From: Moniliophthora roreri | Lineage: Eukaryota > Basidiomycota > Agaricomycetes > Agaricales > Marasmiaceae | Reading direction: 5' to 3' | Assembly (NCBI GenBank): GCA_001466705.2 | Contig: LATX02000184.1 | Coordinates: 186,001-250,000, forward strand | Length of the DNA stretch: 64,000 nt | Part shown: in pieces, positions 1 to 10,674 of the stretch | Layout: each line of letters begins with the position of its first letter | How positions within the stretch are numbered: the stretch's first letter is position 1 | Notes under the pieces: model-generated | Database searches by the model: none | The model's input: the letters and a program-made list of their open reading frames with translations, nothing else | What the model was told of the DNA's origin: nothing | Position numbers and translations under genes: made by a program

Positions 1-2357
1 CGCACCAAATCTCTCATAACCTGACTTGTAACATAGCCCCAACGAATGAGGACGCTCCGCGAGCTCATTGTACTCCTATCTTCCGCTCCGTGGCTACCTC
101 GAACACTTCCCATCAATCTATCGCAACACTTGTCCGCCCAACTCATTACTTCCCTCACTGGCTCCGTAGTTTTAGTGAGGCTGTCCATCATGGCGACAAA
201 TTCTACCTCTAGTAGCTGAACCAAGTCTTCATGGCGACAATTGCACACCAATGCGGACTGGTTCCGAACCGATTCAAAATCTACTTTCTGCCAGGACCGG
301 CGCATTTCTGCAAGTTGTTTCTGATTCGTCAAGACCGTGTTGAGTGCTTGAGTGACCTGGTAAATATCCAAGAATCGCACTATAGAGGGTATCAATGATA
401 GAGTATATAAAGTAGTCACGGATCATTTACTCACAAACGAGGTGTCCGAACCGAGCTCCCAGCTCAACTTTGGGCTCCACAAATGTATTTCCATAGTCAT
501 TCAACGCCACTAAGAGTATCTTTTCCATCTTGTTGGCGAATTGCCGGAGGTTGGTCAACGACTGAAGCGGTATTGGCGATAGCATCTGGGACCGGAGAAT
601 CTCCAAAATTTCCTGTGTGACCGCCATAGCTTTAGAATTACGGATTGCGATAAAGGAAATAATAAACACTCACATCATATACAATGGCATCTGCTTTTGC
701 CATTAGGCCGGCGATCGCGGGGGCATGTACTATCTCACGGTGAGTTCCTGCCAGTCCGGACCAAAAAGTCCTGAGATTGATCTCGAATTGATCAAATCGG
801 AAAGATCTGACATTATCCAGTAAAAGGTCCAAATGATCTTGGAACCAGTTCCAAACCTCTCGAGCAGCCATTCCATGTGGGGATGTTGAGTTTGCCCCGA
901 CAGCCTCTTCTATTGAGGGGAAATGGGGGAATTGGCGAACGGAGACGGGTTGCTGAGTGTTTGTTGAGAGATAGGAAGAAGGACTAGCAGATGTGCTAGC
1001 TTGGGCTGGCAGAGAAGGTTCCGCTTGTGGGTGACGTCTGATGGATGCCTGTGGTGGGAATGTTGATGAGGTAGGTCTCTGCTGGTGCGATAACAGAGCG
1101 GCTGTTGGAGTCTTGTCGCTCAAATCGGCAGAGAACGTTTGCTTCGCATCTAGTGTGAGAGAGTTTCGCTTCGAGTTTGTGCCCGACGCTGCGCTTTCTG
1201 AATCATCATCATCATCTTCATCTGAACGTTCCTCGCTCCTGTTGGCTGCTTCCGATTGCTCCTGTGCAAGCCGATTGGCGGCATTGACGGATGATTGGCC
1301 CGCGTGATTGTTGGTTTTCTGGATGTAGTCTTGAAGCCATTCTGCCTCTGCTGATGTTGCAGGCCGTATCCCGCAATCTGGAATCAGAAGTTTGATGTTG
1401 ATGAGCGGGTTGATGAATAAGAAGATACTGCCACGTACAGTGATATTTACTATTCCCTCTGACACCTAGCCTTCTAGTTTTGATAGTGGGGAAACACAAT
1501 CGAATAGCCTTGCCCAGAGTTGCTGTATTGATGTGAGGAATCCCATAGTGGTCGCACACTCGACGGTAGGAAAAGTAAAGCCCCTGTCGAGGAACGTTTC
1601 CGTCTGGGTAAGGAGCATAATTGGCAGTCAACCTGCAGCGAGGTTAGAAACAATTTTTATCTCGATTGAAGAGGTAATTTGCCAACGCACCAAGCTTGAA
1701 CAAAGATCTGCTTCGCCCTATCTGATGCACTAGTGGTTGTGGCGGCGCGGACATTTGCAGCCAGCTTTTCGAGGGCTTGGTCGCTGTTGAGGGTCATCCT
1801 GCCAAAGGCACCTGCAGCGTGTATAGCGTCCTGACTGGAAGTCATAGTGTGAGAATTGCCACCGTACATATTGTGCTGGTGGTATTCAGGGGCGGAGGAG
1901 CCGAGATACATGGAAATATCGTCCGTCTCGCTCGAAGAAGAGTGGACGCTATCTGTATCTCGGGGATAGGGGGAGGCTGCGGCTCTTGCGCGATAATGGC
2001 TGGGACGAAGATGATTTTTCAGAGCAGGATTTGTGATATTGTGATTTGGGGGGGACTTTTTTTTTGTGTGACCAAATTAGCAAGCTTATATACGAGATGA
2101 GTCAAGAGAGAGAAGAGACGTACTGGATCACCATGTAGAACAGGATTATGCTGGTAGGTCGCACGATAAATGTCTTCGGCGGACGGGGGGATTGGAGGTT
2201 GCATCCGAGACGACAAGCCACCTTGAGAAGATTGAGGGCGAGAGCTGGCTGAATGGGTGGAATTTGAGGAGACTGAATTGGAACGGGAATGGGAATGAAC
2301 AGGAAGGAAGTCGAGAGGCATGCTTGCGGACATGATTGGCATGTTGACTGCTGCCAT
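1..2357 (-). CDS. RFX-family winged-helix transcription factor, 3' end outside window
   Basis: Sequence-specific DNA-binding regulator of the RFX family (relatives: yeast Crt1/Rfx1, animal RFX), expected in the nucleus on X-box-like sites. Six exons join in phase: 2357-2124, 2055-1691, 1632-1439, 1377-674, 612-435, 379-1. Residues 1-190 are Ser/Pro-rich. The DNA-binding domain lies at about residues 193-270. It contains DGNVPRQGLYFSYR and NTATLGKAIRLCFP, then RRLGVRGNSKYH, the recognition signature, split by the intron at 1438-1378. A Ser/Asp-rich linker follows (residues about 300-370), then a helical RFX-type C-terminal region. The start is the ATG at 2357, after which the frame runs without stops. 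The C-terminus is missing because the gene runs off the left edge. The exon 2 acceptor follows a purine run rather than a pyrimidine tract, so that junction is the least certain. The family call rests on the near-invariant DNA-binding domain. Confidence 0.93.
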
Positions 2358-2742
2358 TGTGGACGGAGGAGAGAGTGAGAGAGAGGCAGAGAGCGGCGTT
2401 GAATTTTTTTGTTGTGTAGAAAAAAAAAAAAGAGAAACTAGTCCGGATGCCCGCCGGAGGATGAAGTGGAAGGAGAAATAAAGGAATAAAAGAAAAAAAA
2501 AAAAAGAAAAAAGAAAAAAAAAAAAGTTGAACTCTGCAGTGACTTTGCAGTTGACTCTGCAGCGGGACTATAGCGAACGAAATCTGGCACCGTACTGCAA
2601 TCTTTTGTTCAGTCCCAGAGTAGAACAGTATTCCAATCGTGTCCCTTACTACCTACGACTGCTCGATTTCCAAGGTAACAGGCGGCTGTGTTGACACAAC
2701 AAATCCAAACCAAACCATCAATACAATTACAATACTCCCTTC
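2358..2742. promoter_or_regulatory. RFX gene upstream region with A-runs and triple ACTYTGCAG motif
   Basis: Non-coding gap between the RFX start and the ppn1 stop. It holds long A-runs at about 2420-2526. Next to them are three copies of ACT(C/T)TGCAG at 2531-2539, 2542-2550 and 2554-2562, spaced 11-12 bp apart. This is probably the RFX promoter and 5' UTR. No known binding factor is assigned. Confidence 0.4.
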
Positions 2743-5400
2743 TCACACCCCTAAATACATGTACTTCCGAAACCGTTCATGCAACTCCCCCTCCTCCTTG
2801 CCAAGTCGGCTGGCAAGCTCAAACCACGATCCAATAGTCAGATCCTTCATTCCATACGGCGCATATTTACTCTCATCCATAGTCCCATTTCGAAGCGACT
2901 TGGGTAGCTGCTTCAGAGGTACCGGGCTTTCTCCCTCTGCTGTCAACACTTGCGCCGTGTAGGTCGTGTACTCGAGTTTGTAATGCGGGTGCTGTTTCGA
3001 GCTTGCATCATCCAAATCAGGGATGTAGTACTAGACATTAATGAAATCCTCATCAACCCTTTTTCTTTCTCTCCTTGATTCACGTACTACTCACCTGAGC
3101 ATATCCAGTCGGCGTCCACAACGTATTCATCCTTGACGGTGCCTCGGGATCTGAATACCAGCTGTCGTTGCTCAAATGGCATTTCCATGACATGCTATAT
3201 GGTTTCTCTTTGCAAAGCACTGTCTTGTCTCCGTGATCTCCTCGATGGTGTCCAGGCTTCCGTCCACCCTTTCTCTTTTGCTCTTGTGCCATCTCGTACC
3301 CAGACACGTTGTATGAAAATATCCTAAACGTTGGCAGGTAGGGGTTGGGCACCGCAGGTGGCGAAACGTTGATCACCCCAAACTCGTCTAAATTTACCTT
3401 TTTCGTCGAAGGCAATTTTCCAAAGTCCTCAATAAGCGCTTGGTATAAATCACTATTGGCAGTGACTTTGCTTCGCTGTGGACCAATCTCCAGTTCCAAG
3501 TCAATTCCCTCGACAAAGAAGAACTGAAACATCATATCAGTACCCTTGACGATCAAAGACACCAGGATAGCAACCTACATGATCGGCATTCATATGCTAG
3601 ATTTCCTCGCAATTTAGTCAACTCGGCTTGATCAAAAAAACACCGCACTCACGCCAAAGAGGTGACCGACAACTGGGATAAGATCAGATCAGTAAACGGG
3701 CGTTTGTGTCTTGACAACGCATACTGACTTGTATCTTGATATCTCAACGCGAGGTCTGTGTATCGTACATACTACATCAATATCAGTCAGCGCACACTCA
3801 CACACACGACACGAAAGCAAGATGGCACTCACACACTCGGGAAAATAATTTCCTCGTGACGGAGGTACATGGCCTACAAACACGGAATGAACCATTTTTC
3901 TCGCAAAAGAAAAAGTCATGCGCTCAACTCACCTGTAAGCCATACCTATCATGGAGTTGGCGGTGAGTAATGGCATTAGAGTGAGTACACTGTCAAACCC
4001 ACCTGCATCCGGCGTTCTCGAAATATCTTTAATTGCACCTCCAACCAATCCAATTGCAGATTTCCAGGGTCGTTGGGTTCAGTATAGGGACATCCGTCCA
4101 CAGCTGCGTCAGATGATGAGCCCAGAATAGTTAAAACGCGGAGAACTAACCCTTGTTTGAATCGTAAAAGTACATTGTGTTGAGCGCAACAACAGCCAGG
4201 TGGTCCGGTACCACTTCCACGCTGTAGTACGCTCCACGCTGAAAGACTTGTCGATATGGGAATGGAATGAATGATTTCCAAATTCTGTTACGCAGGCCCT
4301 CATCCTTGAGAAACACACTGTGGATATAGTCTGGGACAATACACACGATGAGAATGTTGAAGTTATCGAATTGGGTCCTGTAGTTTAGGTCAGGTCCTTC
4401 TCTCTCCACTCTAACTCCAGTATATCACAACTTACCTGGCAACAAGATATTCTTGTCACGGGCACAACTGTGAGTACGCGCAGCCGTTGCGGTAAAAACA
4501 TAAAACATACATGAGCTGGAAAAAAAAAAAAAAAAAAAAAAGAAGCAAGAAAAAGGAACTGAGTTGAATAGAACATCTAGACGAGTAAGAAGTTACTGAC
4601 GCCAAACATCGTTATTTCCTGATCGTTTCCAAAAGAATCAATCTCAAGAGCCGTAGCAGGGATGAGAAACTTACCGAGAGAAGGCACTACGGGTATACCC
4701 TTCCTTGCGAACGCGTCTTCCATCTTCTGTGCCACGGCCCGATTGAGTTCATAGATTTCATTAGTGGTACGTGGAAGCTTCCGGTCGTTATCATGCCTAT
4801 TCACATATGCTGTAAGTTTGTTTTGTGTCATGAATAACGCAATAGGAACACATACCTAGCATTATCGCCGGTCCCTGGTCATTCAAACAAGATAAGCCAG
4901 CGCTTGAGATTCATCATAAGGTGTGACCACTGACATATCACAAAATCGATATGGGGCGCCCAATTCTTCTCTAAAAAGTTCAACGTGTAACTGGTGAGCC
5001 TGAGGGGCGAATCACATTCGCTAAAAGAGAGACACATGCGCTATCATTCGATAATGAACGAGAACAAATGTTACGAACGAGTATGCCGTTCCATAATATC
5101 CTGCACGATTTTTCTTCTTCTTCGGTTTCTTCCGATGACAAGCTTTCGAGGCGGAGGTGTTTTCAATGTAGTATGGGTCAGGATGCATGTCAGTGATTTG
5201 AAGGAAACGGCCTTGGAGCTGACGGGGTTCTGAGTCCAATCCAAAAGCAGCATCGTTAATGTAACGTTCATTTCTGGATGACTGGGATTTTTTTACTCAC
5301 TGGCATCGGTCGTTGGAGATTGGAGTACTGCCTGCACCGGCCCACATAATGCTTCTGACACCACCAATGCTAAGACAATAAGAGATTTGGCGGGTAACAT
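2743..5400 (-). CDS. ppn1: Endopolyphosphatase (Ppn1 family), many very short exons
   Basis: Cleaves long inorganic polyphosphate chains internally, normally in the vacuole lumen. The N-terminus has a hydrophobic signal/anchor stretch (LIVLALVVSEALCG, residues 6-19). The calcineurin-like metallophosphoesterase motifs follow in order: QGRFLQITDMHPDPYY (metal-binding D and H), SECDSPLRLTSYTL, WTGDNARHDND, GNNDVWPHNILLPGPN, IWKSFIPFPYRQVFQRGAYY, then GHVPPSRGNYFPEC. The C-terminal signature KYAPYGMKDLTIGSWFEL ends near the stop at 2743. The start is the ATG at 5400, giving a signal peptide typical of the family. At least ten introns are needed. Three consecutive exons are only 18 nt (4618-4601), 5 nt (4515-4511) and 16 nt (4451-4436), and together they encode the conserved metal-site loop. 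Exon borders between 3.0 and 4.1 kb were not all resolved. Confidence 0.92.
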
Positions 5401-5798
5401 GCTGAGAGTAGGAATCAGAGCTATCTCAAGTGCACTGGGAGCGACAACGAACCTAAATGAATGGAGCTTGACCTCATCGACAGAGAACGCCCGGAAGGTA
5501 CTCTTACCCTTTAGGGACAGACAGGACTAGAAGTCTCACGAACGTTCGTGGGCAATCGGATGTTATTAATGACACAAGTCACTTAGCCGATAGGGGGTAT
5601 TATACTTTACAGAAACTCTTTCATATTGGTATAACAATTTAGGTACAACTTGGTACACTTGTTACAGGCAAAATTACTAGTATACGGCGGACATGTATGC
5701 GTGGGGTGGATGTACAACTTGTGGGGAATAAGAATATAAAAGAGGAAAATGAGAGCAAGAGAGTCTAACGAGTCATAGAAAAAGCGCGCGTGTATGAA
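5401..5798. other. Intergenic, ppn1 promoter side
   Basis: No open frame of note. It carries the ppn1 promoter and the 3' flank of the minus-strand small gene. I see no repeat or strong motif. Confidence 0.4.
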
Positions 5799-6413
5799 TC
5801 ACTTTGTAATGATAGAGGGTGGTGACGCAGACTGATTTCTGCCAGAAAAGCGTGAACTCGAGGGTGATGGGTGAAGAGCGAGAAGAATCGAGGTGTTATC
5901 TCCTGTGTTGAGTACATCACGTATCGACTTTTCAGCCGAGTGGCAGACCTGTGCATCAATCAATGAATGACATTATGCATATTGAACAGCACTAATCAAC
6001 TCACCCTGCTGTAGCCTCCAGGCTGTAGTGCTGACCGGCTGCGAGCTATTGTATTGTGGATAGCATCGTAGGCGTACCTTCTCCTGTGGGTGAGTCAGAA
6101 AACGAGTCAGAAAAAAAGAGGTTGGAAAAAAAAAAAAAATTCCGACGTGTACGCACAGGATGCTCTCGAGTTCGGCGCGTGTCCGAGGCAGTATGAAAAG
6201 GTCTACGCCACTGAGATAGCGGTCAAAGGCTTTGTAGGAGGCACAACCAGAGATAAGAGCTTCGTCGGTGTGGTCGTCAAGACCGTGCCACTGTTGCCTG
6301 AGAGAAAGGTTTCTGGTTAGGGAATTCGACAAGGGGAATGGGTAGTGCACGCACGACACTTGGAAATGGGCCACGGCCTCGGGCGTATGGGGAGCGTAGA
6401 ATTTATCCATCAT
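5799..6413 (-). CDS. Small uncharacterised protein, four exons
   Basis: Not recognised as any family. The model starts MMDKFYAPHTPEAVAHFQ at 6413. It splices at GTGTCG to an acceptor ending GGCAACAG, giving WHGLDDHTDEALISGC and then DLFILPRTRAELESIL. It continues into ILRRYAYDAIHNTIARSR and ends at TGA 5799-5801. All junctions keep frame, and the middle segment (about residues 19-85) looks like a compact helical fold. A short Ser/Pro-rich tail follows. There is no signal peptide or membrane segment. An alternative reading of the third exon (EKVRLRCYPQYNSS) breaks the frame at its acceptor and was not used. The gene is divergent from the acetoacetyl-CoA synthetase gene, with about 800 bp between the two starts. 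That it is a real gene is likely; its function is unknown. Confidence 0.6.
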
Positions 6414-7207
6414 GGTGCGGATAGTATAGGGAGAAGGAGGTGGTAGCGGGTGGTGGACTGTTGAAGACGTAGTGTGGGGAAATAAGCGATGGCAAAAGAG
6501 GAGATGGAAGGCGTTTTATAAGGACCGGAGGGGGTGAGGGTCAAATTGTAAAGAGACCTTTTTATGGCGTTGATTCCCGTTTTTAAAAAAGAGATTGTCC
6601 GATTGATGGCAAAAGGCTGTTTTGTTCATTGTTTGCACACGTGTGTTACTTAGCCGCCCAACCAAAAAAGGAGAAATTACAACGAAATTTCATACAAAAA
6701 AATTCCAACAAAGAATCCAATTTGCCCGTGATCCCGATTCTCCCTTTCGGCCGCGAGCGCTGACGACTCTTTCTAGTCAGACGACAATCAGGATTGGTGC
6801 ACTTGGTGATTGGCGCACTTGGTGATTGGTGCACTCGGTGATTGGTTGCACAGGTTGGCACGTTTCTTCAGCTGAAGCACCTTGGCTCATTTTGGTCGTT
6901 TCGACTTGGTTTCGACATGTTGTTTCCGCAGGGCATCAGTCAGCAGGGTATCGTAGCAGTGACTACGTTGATTCTCTCACGCACTTCCGATCCTTCTCTC
7001 TCGCAGTTGAGCGAGTGTGAATTTGTGACCGGTTGACCCCTTGGTGGCCCACAGATTGCAAGTCCAAGTGAGAATATTCGCTTGCCTGTCGGAATTACTT
7101 CTGCCAAGACCTTTATCTTGGATTCTTCTTGGACTCTCCGAAGATAATTCTGAATATTCGCCTCTTGCAATCCGCTTTCTCCCTTCTTGCCTCAGTAATC
7201 CAAACAA
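6414..7207. promoter_or_regulatory. Divergent promoter region upstream of acetoacetyl-CoA synthetase
   Basis: About 790 bp between divergent starts. It contains a TATA-like TTTATAAG near 6515 on the side of the small gene and the four-copy CCAAT array at 6792-6855. Pyrimidine-rich DNA lies just before the ATG at 7208. No convincing coding exon is present. Confidence 0.55.
6792..6855. repeat. Four tandem 16-bp repeats, each with an inverted CCAAT box
   Basis: The unit GATTGGTGCACTTGGT occurs four times head to tail with one to a few changes: 6792-6807, 6808-6823, 6824-6839, 6840-6855. Each copy begins GATTGG, which is CCAATC on the other strand, the core site of the HAP/NF-Y complex. The array lies about 350-415 bp upstream of the acetoacetyl-CoA synthetase ATG. 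The repeat is read directly from sequence; the regulatory role is inferred. Confidence 0.75.
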
Positions 7208-10179
7208 ATGGATACCTCTACTCATCTTTCCACGTCCCAGGCTGACATAGCTCCGCTGTATCAACCCCCAAACTCTAACACCGCAATCCATCGTTTCAGG
7301 AATCGTGTAAACTCCAAATACGATCTGTCACTATCTTCATACCATGACCTCTACAAATGGTCCGTGACTCTCATCGACGACTTCTGGTCAACCGTTTGGG
7401 AAGAGACCAATGTTATCGGTCATATGGGGGGTCATGTTGTCGACAAGGGTGCAAAACCTTCGGATAATCCAGCATGGTTCACCGACGCTCGAATCAATTG
7501 GGCACAAAATATGTTGCAATGCCGATCATCCACAAAGCTCGCATTGATACAACCTAGTGTGTACCACATCATTCATGTTCCCTGCCATTTCTTATCAAAC
7601 ACTCCCCCACAGCCGAACCCACCCTTGAACACCCTACCCCACCTCTACGCTCCTGTACTTATGGTGATCTTTATGAGCTCGTGTCGAGCCTGGTCTCCGC
7701 TTTCCTGGAGAATGGCCTCAAACCGGGTGATCGCGTTGCCTCTTATAGTTCGAATTGCATCGTACGAAGGCCAAGCCTTTTTTGCTTCATAGCCGAGACA
7801 TTGAATCACACTTCTTTTTTGATCAACAGGAAAATGTTGCTGCCTGTCTCGCCACTACTGCCCTCGGCGGAATATGGGTTAGTGCTGCAGCTGACTTTGG
7901 ACCTGAAGGGGTGTTAGAGCGGTTAAGCGATGTTCTTCCGAAAAACTTGATATTCCTTTCGTAGCTGACTTGGTTTCTTTATACAGGTTTGAGCAAGTCC
8001 AACCAGCGTTTATCTTTGCTGTTGATGCCGTTGTGTACGTAGCCTAAATCTCGGCTCGGAGATGAGCTGTAGTCTGCGCCAAGCATAGCTGATCATCTAG
8101 TATTCTATGTCGACAGCTACAATGCCAAGGTTCACGATCACCTAGGCAAAGTATCCAGTCTTCTTTCTGCTCTCGACAAAGTCACGGAGACCAAGCCTCG
8201 AATCGTCATCATTCATGCCATCCCTTATTCTCAGGAAGATCGTACCCTGTGGAAACAAGATTGGATAAGCTGGACAGATTTCGTGAACAGTGGGAAAAAA
8301 GCCGGTCTGGGACGTGACGAACATGATGAAATATTGTGGTATCAGGGATCTTTCAACGACCCATTATGGATTCTATTCAGCTCGGGGACCACTGGTGAGC
8401 TCAGCGGTACCATTTGACGGCCATCAGTATTGAAGCTGAATTACGGAAATTTAGGTCGTCCAAAGTATTATTCGCTATGCTGAAACACTGAAACTAGGAT
8501 GGCTAACATAGCGCCCGCAGACCCATCGTCCATAGGACGGGAGGGATGCTTTTGCAAGCCCGCAAAGAGTTCTCCATTTGCGCCGACGTCACATCTGACG
8601 ATGTATTTTTCTACTATACAACAACGTGCGTCTGTCGCCTCTTGGGTCGATTCGGATACATCTAATTCTTTCTAGGCAGTGGTTGGATGATGTGGAACTT
8701 CCTGGTTAGCGCTCTACCGATTGGCTGTACCTTGGTATTATATGGTGAAAAACCTCCGCTCCTCTCTACTCCTGGTCGAATCTAGACTCACCATTCGCCA
8801 GATGGAAGCCCCTTAAGAGATCCTGCTTACTTGTGGCGTTTGGTTGACGAATTAGGTATCAGTATTTTTGGAACATCTGCGAAATACATTGATACGCTAT
8901 CGGTACTCGCCTAAAGCTTGTCACCTGGTCATCATTTAACACTTCTTTAGAAAAATTACCGACCTCGAGAAAACCATTCACTTCAGTCTCTGCGTCACAT
9001 TTACTCCACAGGTTCCCCGCTCGCACCTCAACTGTACGATTATGTCTATCGATATATTCATCCTAACGTATTACTTGGATCTATCACAGGTGCTGTACAC
9101 GAACGTTTGACGAAACACGATTCACTAATATCAATTACACAGGTGGAACAGATATATGTTCGCTGTTCGCCGGGATGTGCAGTGCACTACCAGTTTATCG
9201 AGGCGAGCTCCAATGTCGGATGCTGGGCATGGCTGTTGAAGCATTTGATGCTACTGGAAAAGCCTGTCTTGCGGATAAATCCGGCGAATTAGTCTGTGTG
9301 AAGCCATTCCCCTGTATGCCTGCTGGGTTCTGGCCTTTACCTGGGTTCGGAACAGATGCAGCGGTCAAGTCTGCGGGTGAACGGTTCCGACAAGCCTATT
9401 TTGCAGAGTTCGACGGAGTGTGGTGTGCGTTGGCATTTACTCCGTTACGAGATGCAAGCTAATAGTCAGCAGATCACGGCGACCATATTACGATAACTCG
9501 ATCCAGACATGGCAACGGAGGAGGGGTTGTAATGTTAGGACGGTCCGATGGAGTACTGTGAGTTACCTTGAAAACACTACTGAACAAACAACTAACGTAT
9601 CGTGTTGCCCAGAAATCCCGGCGGTGTTCGTTTTGGCAGTGCCGAATTGTACGACGTTATCGAGCATAATTTTGCCGAGGAAGTCCAAGATTGTTTGGCT
9701 ATTGGGCAAAGCATCGAGAATGGGACAGACGAACGAGTTCTCCTGCTGGTAAAGTTGGCGGATGGCGTTTCGCTATCGGGATCGTTAGAGAACGATATCA
9801 AGGCCCAGATAAGATCAAGGAGAAGCCCGAGGCATGTTCCGGCCAAGGTGCGTACATGTACCTGATCAAACGCTATCCGCGAGGTTGATTTTGGCGGTTC
9901 GCGTGTTCGTGCCTTCCCCAGGTCATTCAAGTGAAAGACATTCCGTATACGTTGAATGGAAAACGTGTGGAAGTGCTGGTCAAGAAGGTGCGCTTGTTCA
10001 TATGATTTAGAAATCCACATTGTGTTAAGGAGTTGCAAACCCCACTTCAACACTCTTTTCAGATTATCAATGGAGCAACGCCATCAACCATTAATCCCGC
10101 TACCCTGTCCAACCCTGGCTGCCTCGAGTTCTATTTCAACCTCGGCGAAGTACTGCGCGAGGAAGTTGAGAAAAAGTAG
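7208..10179 (+). CDS. AACS: Acetoacetyl-CoA synthetase (acetoacetate-CoA ligase)
   Basis: Cytosolic ATP-dependent ligase that activates acetoacetate to acetoacetyl-CoA for sterol and lipid synthesis or ketone-body use. It is an ANL-superfamily enzyme. The N-terminus carries the ACS-type cap (FWSTVWEETNVIG, then WFTDARINWAQNML). The AMP-binding P-loop reads LFSSGTTGRPKPIVHRTGG. Further on come GTSAKYIDTL, GGTDICSLFAGM and ADKSGELVCVKPFPCMP. The motif near HGDHITIT precedes GRSDGVLNPGGVRFGSAELY, and the C-terminal domain ends with the catalytic Lys region IPYTLNGKRVEVLVKK. The stop is TAG 10177-10179. The gene has about twelve introns, including a 10-nt exon at 8455-8464 that supplies GRPK of the P-loop. 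The order and spacing fit acetoacetyl-CoA synthetase better than acetyl-CoA synthetase or an NRPS adenylation domain. No carrier domain follows. Confidence 0.93.
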
Positions 10180-10674
10180 GCGATGGTGGGAAATGCACAG
10201 TTTTTGGAACGTATTAGGACTAGTCAGGACGGATTCTGAATTGTTGTATACTATATGAACTATTATTACAATTGTAAGTATTTGTCGAGGCGGCAGCCCT
10301 ACGAGCTGCAGTCACCGGTGGCGACGGCCAAGGAAAAGCGCTGAGCCTACTGGCCGCAAAACTTTCTATATCAGGCTCACAATTGATGATATGTTGATCG
10401 GAGCTGATAAAATTCTGCAACGAGGCAAGTCTATATTTGAACATCGGCAGTTGGCTCCGACTAGAAGGAAAAATTTTTCTTCCTCTTCTCTGGTCAGCGA
10501 CCGTCTGGTTTCCCAGCTTTCAGCTCTCCAGAGACTTCCCATTCTCTTCTCTGTGCTCTTCATTTCAGGACTTGGACGACATCACGACATTTCAAACCTG
10601 TACACCCACATTGCCCGCACGACCCATCATCTCCAGTTCATGTTCACCTCGTGTTAATCGTCCAACAAGTTATC
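10180..10674. other. Intergenic between AACS and first MARVEL-like gene
   Basis: About 495 bp holding the AACS 3' flank and the promoter of the next gene. A pyrimidine-rich stretch lies at about 10,470-10,560 ahead of the ATG at 10,675. No supported gene or RNA. Confidence 0.4.

Noticed and set aside
4340..4400. A 29-nt intron in ppn1 (GTGTGT to CCACAG)
   Set aside because: Frame allows it, but it is far below usual intron size. The 62-nt choice ending AACAG gives ITSTFSSIWKSFIPF, the conserved sequence without an insert.
7208..10179. NRPS adenylation domain or acetyl-CoA synthetase
   Set aside because: No carrier or condensation domain follows. The N-terminal cap and GMCSALPVYRGE region match acetoacetyl-CoA synthetase.
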